The translations under genes and the position numbers were made by a program. A DNA stretch of 64,000 bases from Endocalyx cinctus. Taxonomy: Eukaryota; Ascomycota; Sordariomycetes; Amphisphaeriales; Apiosporaceae. Below the pieces are notes generated by a model that did no database searches, had not been told where the DNA came from, and saw only the letters and a list, made by a program, of their open reading frames with translations. This document shows positions 25,701-36,669 of this stretch, in pieces; position 1 is the stretch's first letter; every line of letters begins with the position of its first letter. The stretch lies in contig BCKC01000011.1 in the NCBI GenBank assembly GCA_001600455.1, forward strand, positions 709,835-773,834, given 5' to 3'.

Positions 25701-28700
25701 GCAAAATGCGGCATGGCTCAAGATACCTGAAACCGCCGTTTCTTGCTTCGTGTCCGCCTGTCCCCAGGCCGAAACTCAGCTGCTTCACCCCGAAGACGCT
25801 CGCTTCTTCATCAACACCTGCAAGATTCGGGGGCGGAAGCCCGTGAACTTCATCCCGGCGCTAGACGACAGCTTCGAGTTTTGGTTTAAGAAGGACTCTC
25901 TCTGGCAATCGGAGGACGTAGACGCCGTTATCGGTCAAGATGCCGAGCGCGTGTGCATCCTTCAGAGTCCCGTCGCCGTTCGCCACGCAACCAGGATCGA
26001 CCAGTCTGCGGGCGAAATTCTAGACGAGATCTACTACGACCTCATCGACCTCTACGAGAAACAGAACGGTTCTAAGATCGCTGTACCCGAGATCAAGCCT
26101 AGTACATACGTACTGGATGAATCCCAGACGCAAAGAATCTCAATGTCGGAGACGGATACCCATCTCGTCTTTGGCATCGCATCCAAAGAGACGTTACCTT
26201 CTCCTGAAGCTTGGCTAAGCATCTTAACCAACAATGCTTCCGCCACTATCTCCGCCCTAATCGGGGACAGCGAAGTGTACAGCAACGAACAGCGCCGCTT
26301 CAAATCCAACCCTTTCCGGCGAATCTTTACCCCTCGCGCAGGTTTCTCAGCGCACCTAAGCCGCGACGGCAACGAGCTCCTCCTCGTCGAAGACAGCACG
26401 GGGCAGAACATCATCATCGCCCGCGTTCACGGCAAGAGTCTCTTGCGGATCCACATGTTCCACTACGAATCGGTGCCTGCCGGGATCGCAACGATCACCT
26501 TCGACTGGGCGCACGACGCGAAAATGGGATGCCTCGTCGACGACATGAAGGACTGGCAGCAGCGCGTCCAGTCGCTGTACGCGCAGCTGTGGATTGACCA
26601 GGAGAGCGGGCTCGCGCCGGGCCAGCTGAAGGACGCCCTGCGCGGGAAGGAAGTCGTGCTGTCGCGAAAACTCCACCAGACGCTCCAGTCGGTGATCGCG
26701 CACGCCTTCTCCGCCACGCCGTCGCGGTCGAGCTCCCTGCCGTTCGAGGCGGCCGTCATCGCCGCCTGGGACGTCCTGATCATGCCCCTCTTGTCGTCCG
26801 ATCTCCAGGGAGACCTGCTCCGGTTGGTGCACCGGTCGATGAACATAGCGTACGCGCCCGGCGCGCCGCACCTCGAGGTCGGCGACGCGGTCGCGACCGA
26901 GTCTTCGGTCCGGTCCGTGACGATCGAGCCGTCGGGCAAGTCCTTGGTGGTCGAGGTGTACCTCGTGCGGCGGAAGCAGAGGGTCGTCACGGTCACGTCC
27001 GAGTTCTTCATCAAGGGCGAATTCGCCGACTATCAGAACACCTTCCGTCGCCAGGACGAGCCGGAATACGACCTCGTCGTCGACTCGCCCCTCGTGGAGG
27101 CCGTGTTGAGGGCCCGCAAGTGGCTTTCGCTCGACGGCTCCGCCGGCAACTTGCAAGGCGAGACTCTCATCTTCCAGCTGCAGACGTTCACGACCTGGAA
27201 AGACGCGACGACGTTCTCGAGCCTGAAGACGCGCGGTCCCGTGTACCGTCAGGGCCTGAACGGGACCAGGCAGAAGATCGGATCGGTTGCCTTCGAGGCG
27301 CGCGAGTGCCGAGGTAACCCCGTCTTGGAATTCCTCCAGCGCAGCGGCAAGCTCCGGACCAGCCAGGTGCCGCTCAAGAACCCCGGCTGGGACGGAGTCT
27401 CGGAGCGAGTGGTGACGGTTCCCGCACAAACCAAGCATTACGCTACCGTCTCGGGCGATTGCAACCCGATCCACCTCTCGCCTGTCTTCGCCGAGATCGC
27501 GGAGCTGCCGGGCACCATCACGCATGGGATGTACACGGCCGCGGTCTGCCGAAAGGTGGTCGAGGATCTCGTAGTGGAAGGGGTAGCGTCGCGACTACGC
27601 CGCTTCAAAGCGAGTTTTGTGGGAATGGTGCGCCCCGGAGATAAGTTGTCCGTTAGCATATCTCACCAGGCTATGATCAGTGGTCGCATGCTGTTCGATG
27701 TAGTTGCGCAGAAGGTGGAGACCGGCGAGAAAGTCCTTCAGGGTGAAGCTGAGATCGAACAACAGTCGACCGCATACCTCTTTACTGGACAAGGCAGTCA
27801 GTCCAAGGGTATGGGGATGGCTTTGTATGATTCTAGCCCGGTTGCTAGAGCAGTGTGGGATGATATGGATAAGGCCCTCCTAGAAAAGTTCGGTAAGTTT
27901 TCATTGTTTTATTAATTTCAGTCGAATAATCATACTGACGTTTAATGCAGGTTGGTCGATCTTGGACATCGTAAGGAATAACCCCACGACATTGGAAGTC
28001 CACTTCCGTGGGCCTCAAGGAAAGAAGGTTCTCCAAAACTACCTCGCCATGAAGACCGACTACGAAGAGCCAGATGGTACGCGTAGCTACCGGCCGATCA
28101 TCCCAGGACTCACGATCGAGTCGACGTCGTACACGTTCTACGACCCGCGAGGCCTCCTCCAGTCGACGCAGTTCGCGCAGCCGGCCATCGTGCTGCTCGA
28201 GAGGGCAACCGTGGCGCACATGAGGGCTTGCGGGCTGATCCAGGAAGGAGCCTCGTTCGCGGGACATTCGCTCGGCGAGTACGGCGCCCTCTACTCCTTG
28301 GCCGAGTTTGCCGGCTTCGAGGAGCTGCTGTCCATGACGTTCTACCGCGGTATCATGATGCAGTTCGTGATGAAGCGCGACGAGTTCGGCTATACCGGAC
28401 ACTCCATGGTTGCGGTCAACCCAGGAAGAGTAGGAAACGGTAAGTGATGCCCTTTTTTTCTTTAGAACTACCGTTCTGTGAACTAATTACTAATATTTTG
28501 ATTATCCAGGTTTCGAGGATCAATCGCTCGTCGAGGTCCTCGAGCTGATCAGCGGCGAGAGCCAAGCCGTTCTGGAGATCGTGAACCACAACGTCGAAAG
28601 GGAGCAATACGTGTGCGCCGGACACGTGCGCAACATCTACTGCCTGACGGAGATCCTGAACACGGTCGCGAAGCCGGTCAGCGGTCAAGAGATGCTGCGA

Positions 28701-29066
28701 GAGTTCACGTCGTCGTCGCCGGCCGGCCGCGGCGATACCGCCCTCGGCAAGCTGATCAAGGCGAAAGTGAGGGAATCGAAGAGCATCCCCACGAGCGTCG
28801 ACCTGCAGCGCGGGAAGGCGACGATCCCGCTCGCCGGCATCGACATGCCCTTCCACTCGAGGCTCTTCCGCGGCGGCGTGCCCGCTTTTAGGAAGTTCTT
28901 GTCCGAGAGGATCAGGCTCGACTGCATCAGGCCCGAGCAGCTCGTTAACAATTTCGTGCCTAATATTACGGGACATCCCTTCGAGATCACGCGGGAGTAC
29001 ATGGAGGAGGCGGGCAGGAAGATCGGTAGCAGAACTATCGACGAGCTCGCTCTTTTGGGTTATTAG
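22720..29066 (+). CDS. Fungal-type fatty acid synthase beta subunit
   Basis: Exons 22720-27892, 27951-28439 and 28510-29066 give 2072 residues, the usual length of a fungal FAS beta chain. Domains in order: acetyltransferase with GHSQG (Ser294); FMN-dependent enoyl reductase in a TIM-barrel (about 600-900), starting at the MVPGMTP segment and containing GGRAGGHHS; a long central dehydratase region; a MaoC-type hot-dog segment with SGDCNPIH (about 1578-1585); and the malonyl/palmitoyl transferase starting at FTGQGSQ with GHSLGEY (Ser1831). The last domain loads malonyl and releases the product as acyl-CoA, which is the form a citrate synthase needs. Together with FAS alpha (10862-16078) it should build the alpha6-beta6 barrel. 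Both introns lie in the transferase region. A second copy for primary metabolism must exist elsewhere, because this alpha partner lacks its PPTase. Confidence 0.95.
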
Positions 29067-29934
29067 AGATTCCTAGACAAGCGTATACCTTTATTTTTAT
29101 TTTTCCTTTTCTCCTTTTCTAGCTTTCAACAGGACAGTAGTTCCTGTAGATAAAAATGATGATCATGATAATGTATATATATAAATCTGCCCACGCGGCC
29201 TAAACAGTGAAATAAAAATATTTTATGATGATATAAACGAGAATCAGATTTCATACAAGTCTCGTCTGTCACTGTTGACTATCCATTACTTTATATCGTG
29301 GCTAACAAATAAGGATGATACTGTAATATGCCGGGTTTTATCGGGGATTTCCGTTGAAAGATCATGGATTTTCGCGACCTACGAAAAGTAATAGGAAAAC
29401 ATCGCTTAGAGATGTTGCTCGGATTTTTTCCAGTTGTACGGTTCATGATTCCAAATTAATCATTTAGCCAAATATCCGCCTCTACGCTCCCCATTTTCCT
29501 GAGAGGGAGGGTGGAAAAGAAGAGGAGCTTGGGATTACTTACTGTGTGATGAACCTTGCTAGCCTTGGCTGCTTGGGAGTCTTTCTTTCAGGTATGCTTA
29601 TGTAATGTCTGAGAACCCCTACACTAGCACCACCAGAGCAGGTGGGGTTAAGACGCAAAAAAAAGACGAGTACCGAATACCTCTGGTCAGAATCGATAAC
29701 ACCAAAGAAACATTGAGTTTATTCAATATCGTCGTGTATCGTGTACCTATAAAATTAATCTTATAACCTCCCGCTTCCAAACTTCACCTCATTGATTCCC
29801 TATCCACACTCAGCCAGGATATATTTTATCAGTATCATTATTGAGCTACCTAGCTCAAAGTGGGGGTCCAATACCAATATTTTCTTCTCTTTTTTTTATT
29901 AATCCGTGATACTTCCTAAAGACCTAACCTAACC
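29067..29934. other. Intergenic spacer, right border of the cluster
   Basis: No gene is seen in these 868 bp. It separates the last accessory gene (FAS beta) from a run of conserved housekeeping genes. The left end is the FAS beta 3' region with several AATAAA-like hexamers around 29180-29220. The right end is the T-rich parvulin promoter. Confidence 0.6.
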
Positions 29935-30524
29935 ATGGCCGCGAAGAAGAAGAACAACAACGACAAGGGAAAGGAAGAGCAGGGAGGTGGCAGCGGGGGC
30001 AAGGTGAAAGGCGCCCAGAGACTCACGGCGTGGCATATCCTGGTACGTTCCCTCGCAAGCATTGCGTTACCAGCGTCGTTTGAATATATATTTCTATCGT
30101 ATAGTTGCTAACCTTTTTGTTTAATTTCTTCGCATTACGGGGGTATATAACAGTGTGAGAAACACTCGAAGAAAGAGCAAGCTTTAGCTAAGCTCACGAC
30201 TGAAATTGAGGGGAACAGAGCTGGTGGGAGGAAGGCCAACGAGATGCAGATATGGACTCGCGTAGCCCAGGAATTTTCAGAGGATAAGGCCAAGCAGGGT
30301 ACGTATTCATGAATCATTTCTTACATGTCTACTGTAGTTCTATAATGGCGGTCCAGCTAACATGGTCATCAGGGGGGTGTTTGGGTGTAATTTCTAAAGA
30401 CTCGGTGGAGCCAGAGTTTGCTTCGGTTGCTTTCTCGACCCCACAGAGCAGCGAGAAGGAGATATTCTTCCGAGAAGCGAAGACAAGTCACGGGTACCAC
30501 ATTATCATGGTCACAAAAGCATAA
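29935..30524 (+). CDS. Par14/PIN4-type parvulin peptidyl-prolyl isomerase
   Basis: Three exons (29935-30042, 30154-30298, 30373-30524) give 134 residues. The first 25 residues are a Lys/Asn/Gly-rich basic tail (MAAKKKNNNDKGK...), as in PIN4/Par14, where it serves DNA binding and nucleolar location. The parvulin fold follows: the helix with WHIL-CEKHSKKEQAL, the FSEDKAKQGG loop, then the GCLG strand and the C-terminal GYHIIMV signature. There is no WW domain, so it is not the Pin1 class. The family catalyses cis-trans isomerisation of Xaa-Pro bonds and is linked to ribosome biogenesis. Exon 3 uses the acceptor at 30371-30372 inside a G-rich run. The acceptor choice is fixed by frame and by the GG-x-LG motif. 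The final short exons make this gene easy to miss. Confidence 0.85.
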
Positions 30525-30837
30525 TCACAATTGCCTCTTTTCACTTGAGAAGCAGCCCAATCATCGTGTCGCGCGCGTACAATCGATCAGGTTAGCAGCA
30601 TTTCATGAGGGCAAGAGAGAGAAAAAAAGGGATCCTAGATTCTGATGCAGTATGATTTGTCCTTTTTTTTATAATGTCCACCCCATATGCGAGCTGAGAG
30701 AAGCTAGAATACAACTCGAGGAACCATGGTTTGAGTATGATGACCCGAAACGTTCCCTCTCCATTTGTCTATTAGCCCCGTCCAACGCCGGTGATGACTT
30801 TTTTTTGCTTTTTGATTTCTCTCATTTTTTTCGGATT
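30525..30837. other. Convergent 3' spacer
   Basis: These 313 bp separate the 3' ends of the parvulin (+) and eS12 (-) genes. No gene is seen. T-rich tracts near 30662-30670 and 30799-30835 probably belong to their 3' untranslated regions. Confidence 0.55.
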
Positions 30838-31037
30838 TTACTGCTCGGTCTGGAAGTAGTTGAGGAGGATGGATCGCTCGGTGGACTCCTCACCCCAATC
30901 CTTGACGACGACGCAGGAGCAGTTGACGACCTTGCGCGCATTTCCCTCTCGGTCCAAAACGCCTATTGAGGAACGGTGGCATTAGTTTTTGTTTTCTTAT
31001 CCATCGTAGCTATTAAACAGGAGGTACATATGGGGAG

Positions 31038-31095
<58 letters not shown>

Positions 31096-31601
31096 AGTAA
31101 CTCACAAAGACCAGCCCACTCGCCGAGCTGCTTGCCGTCGGGAACCTTGATCAAGGGGATCTTATGCTCGGAGCAAAGGGCGATGACGAGCTTCTTGTAG
31201 GCCTCCTCCTCGCAGGACTCGTTCAGAACACACATGTGGGCCTGTCGTCGGTCGAGGGCCTTGGAAGCCTCGCGAAGACCGCGGGCGAGACCGTCGTGCA
31301 TCAGGGCGAGCTTCAAGACACCCTTGAGGGCGTCGAGAACGGACATCTGACCTTTGGAGGCATCGGCGGAGACTTCGACCTCCTCGGGGGCTTCGGGTGC
31401 GTTGCTCTCTTCTACGTCCGACTATATATACAATTTTATCTTTTGGTTAATTGCCATTCGTCTCACGGTATAAAAACTCCGAGTATAATTCATGTTCTTT
31501 GGTGGGCGCTCTCGCATGTGCGTATGTTCGTATGTATGTGTGCGCGAAAAGGTTGAAGGAAATGATATCGAGAGATTATAATAAATGTCAATACATACCA
31601 T
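30838..31601 (-). CDS. RPS12: 40S ribosomal protein eS12
   Basis: Minus-strand exons 31601-31599, 31421-31106 and 30962-30838 give 147 residues. The first exon is only the ATG: a GTATGT donor follows it directly, and the frame resumes after an acceptor at 31423-31422 with [15 protein letters not shown]. The body carries the eS12 hallmarks [21 protein letters not shown] and [19 protein letters not shown], and the usual fungal end LLNYFQTEQ. It belongs to the small ribosomal subunit beak. Intron 2 contains a long AG/CT microsatellite (31041-31090). An internal methionine at 31346 could be mistaken for the start, but the acidic N-terminal extension with its one-codon exon matches fungal orthologues as remembered. 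Confidence 0.95.
31041..31090. repeat. (AG)25 microsatellite inside the second eS12 intron
   Basis: Fifty bases of uninterrupted AG dinucleotide, read as CT on the coding strand of the gene. It sits about 15 nt past the donor site, so it adds a pure pyrimidine tract early in the intron rather than next to the acceptor. Confidence 0.95.
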
Positions 31602-32678
31602 CTTGATTTATGGGATACCGGTGCGATCCTCGAAGAGTTGTTTTTATATTTTTATGTTGGGGGTTATATTATTTTTACGGTTGAGAGGGAAAAGGGAAGG
31701 TTGCGAAAGAAGGCAGGAAATATAAAACACAAAAGAAGTCAAATGGGTAGTTTGTACCTAGTCGAGAATCAAGTCAATCAATCGGAGCCCTTTCTAAGGC
31801 AGCACGCAAAGTGGGATGGGTACGTTTGTGGCCTATGACGGCGATTGATGGAGTCAAATTGTGTTATCGCTTAGGGTTCATAGTGAAAAGGATGTATCCA
31901 ATTAGAAGTGAGTAACGGCCCTGAAGATGAATTTAACCAGTGAAGAAGTACACTAAATTGATAAGATAGTGAGCTTATCAGGGTAGTAATCACCAAACCC
32001 ACCAAATAATTCTAATTAATTCACCCACTATTTTTTGGGTTTTTAATTTTTGAAAAAATATTATAGAGTGTGGGCAAAAGAAGAAAAGAAGAAAAAAAAA
32101 AAGAATACTCCACTCTTTTTGAAGGTGAGAATTTTCATTTGATACAATACTAAATTCTCTTCTTCTCTTTTTTTTCCCTTTCTCTTACTTCCTCTATCCC
32201 CAACACCAACAACGACAATCTATCAAATTTCCGTCGCCACGACAATATTCTGAGGTATGTAAAATAAAATAAAAATAATAATTAAATATGACTTGGAACA
32301 ATCATATTTGAGGCCCTTCATGAAGCCAGAGGAGAGCAATCAGATATATAAATTGCGATGGGTTCTTTTTGGTATTTGATATTGGATATTAGATATTGAG
32401 GATTGAATATACATACATACCTATGTATATCATGAATGCAACTCATATTGCTCTATCCTATCGTATCATATCATATACTCAAGAACCCTCACTCTATATA
32501 ACCTGATACGCTTCTCCTCTTCGGTATTGAGCGGGCAGAACCCTCTTTTCTTTCGAGGGCACTCTCCATGCTCATGGCTACTTGAGGGCTAACATGTTCT
32601 TTTTTTTCTCTTGTTGCAGATACCTCACATCCTTTTCGAACGATCTGAGAATCTCGAACAAACACAAATACCGCCAAA
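31602..32678. other. Divergent ribosomal-protein promoter region
   Basis: These 1.08 kb lie between the start codons of eS12 (-) and uS8 (+). No gene is seen. The right half is the uS8 leader with a likely 5'-UTR intron. A/T homopolymer tracts (for example about 32091-32102) are dense, as is usual in fungal ribosomal-protein promoters. Confidence 0.6.
32255..32619 (+). other. Probable 5'-UTR intron of uS8
   Basis: A consensus donor GAG|GTATGT at 32255 and an acceptor TTGTTGCAG ending at 32619, preceded by a T-rich tract, bracket 365 nt just upstream of the uS8 ATG at 32679. Long leader introns are common in fungal ribosomal-protein genes. Transcript evidence is needed. Confidence 0.55.
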
Positions 32679-33360
32679 ATGGTTAAGACTTCGGTTCTCA
32701 ACGACGCTCTCAATGCGATCAACAACGCCGAGAAGACCGGCAAGCGACAGGTCCTCATCCGACCTAGCTCCAAGGTCATCACCAAGTTCTTGACCGTCAT
32801 GCAGCGACACGGTATGTCAACAACCTTCTTTTTCTGCAGCTTTTAGTTTTCCTGGAAATTTGAGTGTCGGAACCTTCGCTTGGCTATGATATTTTGTTTG
32901 TTTTTATGTATTCGGCATGATAACTGGATAACGGTTTCAATCAATTAAACCTACGACCGAAGTCTTTTAAGTTGCCGATAGATCGATGTTTTCATTAGCA
33001 AGCGAAGGAATCTTACACGTTTTTCCGATCATCACGAAATGAAGTCACTACGTTTAGTCTTTCGCTACATTATCCTTACTAACACGGTATTTGTTCATAG
33101 GTTACATTGGTGCTTTCGAGGAGGTTGACGACCACCGATCCGGCAAGATCGTCGTCCAGTTGAACGGCCGTCTCAACAAGACCGGTGTCATCTCCCCCCG
33201 CTACAACGTCCGTCTCGGTGACCTCGAGAAATGGGTTGTCAAGCTTCTCCCCGCCCGTCAGTTCGGTTACATCATCTTGACCACCTCGGCCGGTATCCTT
33301 GACCACGAGGAGGCCCGACGCAAGCACGTCTCCGGCAAGATCATTGGTTTCTTTTACTAG
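32679..33360 (+). CDS. RPS22: 40S ribosomal protein uS8 (S22/S15a)
   Basis: Exons 32679-32811 and 33101-33360 give 130 residues, the exact usual length of eukaryotic uS8. The start [19 protein letters not shown], the RPSSKVI segment, the glycine-rich [15 protein letters not shown] and the end [11 protein letters not shown] are near-invariant in the family. It binds helix 21 of 18S rRNA in the small subunit. The single coding intron (289 nt) is long for this genome and splits the codon of Gly45. A leader intron is likely as well (32255-32619). Confidence 0.97.
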
Positions 33361-34833
33361 ATATTCATTCCGAGAATGGACAAATAAATAAATAAAGTAA
33401 AAGGATTAAAAAATAAAACAATAGCGGGCTAGGATTCATATGAATGACGGACAATTAAAAAGCATTTTCGGCGTTAAAAGGGAGGCTAGAAATGGATAAG
33501 AGACCAAACTAACTTGGGCTTGATATTTGGCCAAATCAAAAAAGTACGATACTATGATACCACTAAATGCTATATGAGTCCAGCTCGTTTGACGTTATAT
33601 ATGACGAAGTTCAATCGTAGTGTAAATCCCTAAGAATGATGGCGTGTTTTGTATGTCAACTAGGTATACCTTTCTTACATACTACTGAAGGTGAACCGTA
33701 GTAGGATTACTTAGTACTTAACTAAGTACTAAAGTACCTAGGTCCACAGGTACATCTACAGTATGATATCGGTGTCGATAGAAATGAATTTTGCTTCGGT
33801 AAATCGGCAGCTTTTTGTAAGTCTTATCTCTGATCTCATACGTAATGACAAGTGCCGAAATCTTAGGGTCTAGCCGTAGGATGAATGCGGCAGTGCGGGA
33901 TCAAAAACCAGTAGGCGTCGATGTTTGTGCCACTAAAAACAATATCCCTTCTATACTACAAATAAGGATTAATTGAATGCTTACAATTCGACACTGTTTA
34001 TTTCTTTTTAACACTTCTGACCTCGCGTAAACATTTGAAAATAGTATATCTAAATACTTACCTATATAAAATTGACGATATATACCTAGGTATACTCCGT
34101 ACATATATCAAGATAGGACCGAACAAATCACCATTTATTACGCGTTCCATTCAATGTGGGGGGTTCCTTTAATTGATCCTTACTAGAAATCCAATCGATC
34201 TTCATTAAAATAATGACTTGCCAGCTTGTTAGCCCCTGACCAAGAAAATATACCTTGACCAAGAAGAGAAAAATGGCGAATCGAATTTCAAGATTTTCTC
34301 TCTAACAAGGTCTACCTATGGACACAAAGTATCCCGCATTCAATCCTAACTGACTGACGTCTTCCTTTTTTTTTTTCTCTCATTTTTTCTATCTTTTTAT
34401 GATCATCATTTGATTTGATTTTTTTTTATCCCTTTCCTAACTAGTTTACCTTCCTTCCCTTGTCTTTATAAATATCTTCTTGATTTGGTGTCTTTTTTTG
34501 TATATTTATTTTCTGACAAGCTTTAGACTTTCGGGTTCATTGGTGGCGTATATTCATTGATGTCCGTCACCTAATATATACCTATATACCTATACCCTAT
34601 GGATTAATACCTTGCCTCTACCCTTGTCCGAAGTAAATAAGAGAGACATCGCATATTTATCAAATGTTTGACAATAGAAAAACATATACCTTCTTGATCG
34701 ACAATCCGCTATTAAAGTCGTAAATGATATACATATATATACATAATCCCTAAATAAAAAAGAAAGAAGGAGGAAAAAAAAAAGAAAAGTGTCGGTATAC
34801 ATAAAAAGAAACGTTTTTTCCACACTATGAGAA
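33361..34833. other. Intergenic spacer with a small hairpin
   Basis: No gene is seen in 1.47 kb. The left end (33380-33420) is an A-rich 3' region with AATAAA repeats. An inverted repeat with arms TTAGTACTT and AAGTACTAA around AACT lies at 33711-33732, next to TACCTAGGTA-like words that recur in other spacers of this window. The right third is T-rich promoter sequence for the glycosyltransferase. Confidence 0.55.
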
Positions 34834-36669
34834 ATGAGGCCGCGCCAACTCCTGCTGACGGCCGGCTTCGTCTTTGTCTTCATATGTCTCGTTAGCTTAT
34901 CACGATTATCCTCCTCCTCGACCCCAGACAGACCGACGACCCCCTTAAGTCCGGATGAAAAGAAACCAAGTTGGGAGGAAAGTGATAACGACCAAAACAA
35001 TTTTGGAGATGAGTCAAGAGATGGGTCGGAGGGAGAGGTGACGACGGCCCCTGGGCCTTTCGACCACAGGCCTAAATCTATGCCGGAAGGAGCCAAAGGG
35101 GTTCACCCGATCCGGTACCTCGCGACGAAAGCCGAGAAGGAACTCGAGAGGACGCTAGCGTCGCAGTCGCAGACGCTGGGGCAGGCCGTGGAGGAATACC
35201 GCCGAAGATACGGGATCCCGCCGCCGCCCAACTTCGACAAGTGGTTCGCGTTCGCGCGCGAGAAGAAGGTCCAGCTGATCGACGAGTTCGACACCGTCCA
35301 CCGCTCCCTGACGCCCTTCTGGGGCCTGCGGCCGGCCACCATCCGCGCCCGCGCCCGCGAGGCTCTAGGGTTCGATAACCAGCTCCTCGGGATCCGGATC
35401 CGCGGAGGCAAGATCGCGCGCATGGAAGGCGGCTCCGACTGGCAGCGCGAGGCCACGGCGGGCATGCTAGGCAAGTTCGTCAAATGGCTGCCGGATATGG
35501 ACCTGTGCTTCAACCTGCACGACGAGTCGAGGGTGGTCGTACCCCACGACGACCTGTCCCGGCTCGTGGCGCGGGCCCAGGACGTAAACATGCCCGAGGC
35601 TTTCCGCAACCCGTCCCCGAGGAACGGGTTCACGCCCGACCCCTCGGGCGGGGGCGAGGGGTCGCGGTTCGACGAGACCAAATTGACGCGGTTCAACGTG
35701 TTCGCGCACCAGCCCACGTGGACGCACTCGCGTCTCTCGTGCGCGCCCGACAGCCCCGCGCGCGGGCTCGAGGAGGACGAGAGGAGGGACGACCTGTCCC
35801 AGTACGGCATCGGCGAGCTCGGGTTCGTGTACAACGTGACGGCCATGACGGACGTGTGCCAATCGCCGAGCCTGAGCTCGACCTTCGGCTTCTTCGACCG
35901 GCCGAACGCGTACAACGTCGTGCACGACCTGTTCCCCATCTTCTCGCAGTCCAAGATCTCGTCGTACTCGGACATCCTGTACCCGTCCCCGTGGTACTGG
36001 TACGAGAAGGTCAGCTACGACGAAGCGAAGGACTTCGCCTGGGACAAGAAGGTCGACCGGTTCTACTGGAGGGGGTCCACGACGGGCGGGTTCAGCCGGA
36101 ACGGCGGCTGGAGGCGCCAGCATCGTCAGCGGTTCGTTCAGAAGGTCAACGCGGCCGGGAACGCGGCCGTCATGATCCCGCCTTCGTCGCCGGAGGGTGC
36201 GTGGGAGGTGAAGTCGGTGCCCCGCGGCGATTACCGCGACCTCATGGACGTGTACTTCTCGGGCGTGGGCCAGTGCGACCCGGGCGACTGCCAGGCGCAG
36301 GAGGAGTTCTTCACGATCAAGGGCCACGTCGAGCAGCAGGACGCGTGGCGGTACAAGTACCTGCTGGACATCGACGGGAACGCGTTCAGCGGCCGGTTCT
36401 ACGCTTTCCTAAAGAGTCGCAGCCTCGTTTTTAAATGGGCCGTCTTCCGCGAATGGCACCTCGAGTGGCTGAAGCCTTGGGTTCATTATATCCCCCTCAG
36501 CCTCCAGGGCGAGGAGTGGTTGGAGGCCGTGAGGTTCTTCTCGTCGCCGGACGAGAGGGACGGCGGCGGCGAGGCGGAGACGTTGGCGCTGAAGCAGAGG
36601 GAGTGGGCGGAGAAGGTGCTGAGGCACGAGGATATGGAAGTTTGGTTTTTTAGACTTTTGTTAGAGTAG
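34834..36669 (+). CDS. GT90 / CAP10-type glycosyltransferase, type II membrane protein
   Basis: A single exon of 611 residues. Residues 6-24 form a hydrophobic segment after MRPRQ, a signal anchor that would place the catalytic part in the Golgi or ER lumen. A charged Ser/Pro/Asp stalk (about 25-90) follows. The C-terminal half has the family landmarks: RFYWRGSTTGG (about residue 410), YKYLLDIDGNAFSGRF (about 505-520) and KWAVFREWHLEWLKPWVHY. GT90 members include cryptococcal Cap10/Cxt1 xylosyltransferases and animal POGLUT enzymes; the sugar transferred here cannot be read. A second ATG seven bases upstream (34827), in another frame, opens a 22-codon reading frame that overlaps the true start and could dampen translation. 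Composition is strongly GC-rich from about 35100 on. Confidence 0.88.
   Translation: MRPRQLLLTAGFVFVFICLVSLSRLSSSSTPDRPTTPLSPDEKKPSWEESDNDQNNFGDESRDGSEGEVTTAPGPFDHRPKSMPEGAKGVHPIRYLATKAEKELERTLASQSQTLGQAVEEYRRRYGIPPPPNFDKWFAFAREKKVQLIDEFDTVHRSLTPFWGLRPATIRARAREALGFDNQLLGIRIRGGKIARMEGGSDWQREATAGMLGKFVKWLPDMDLCFNLHDESRVVVPHDDLSRLVARAQDVNMPEAFRNPSPRNGFTPDPSGGGEGSRFDETKLTRFNVFAHQPTWTHSRLSCAPDSPARGLEEDERRDDLSQYGIGELGFVYNVTAMTDVCQSPSLSSTFGFFDRPNAYNVVHDLFPIFSQSKISSYSDILYPSPWYWYEKVSYDEAKDFAWDKKVDRFYWRGSTTGGFSRNGGWRRQHRQRFVQKVNAAGNAAVMIPPSSPEGAWEVKSVPRGDYRDLMDVYFSGVGQCDPGDCQAQEEFFTIKGHVEQQDAWRYKYLLDIDGNAFSGRFYAFLKSRSLVFKWAVFREWHLEWLKPWVHYIPLSLQGEEWLEAVRFFSSPDERDGGGEAETLALKQREWAEKVLRHEDMEVWFFRLLLE

Noticed and set aside
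26356..27525. 389-codon open frame on the minus strand inside FAS beta
   Set aside because: It is an antisense shadow of GC-rich FAS beta coding sequence; composition (Arg, Asp, Leu, Val) and position mirror the sense codons.
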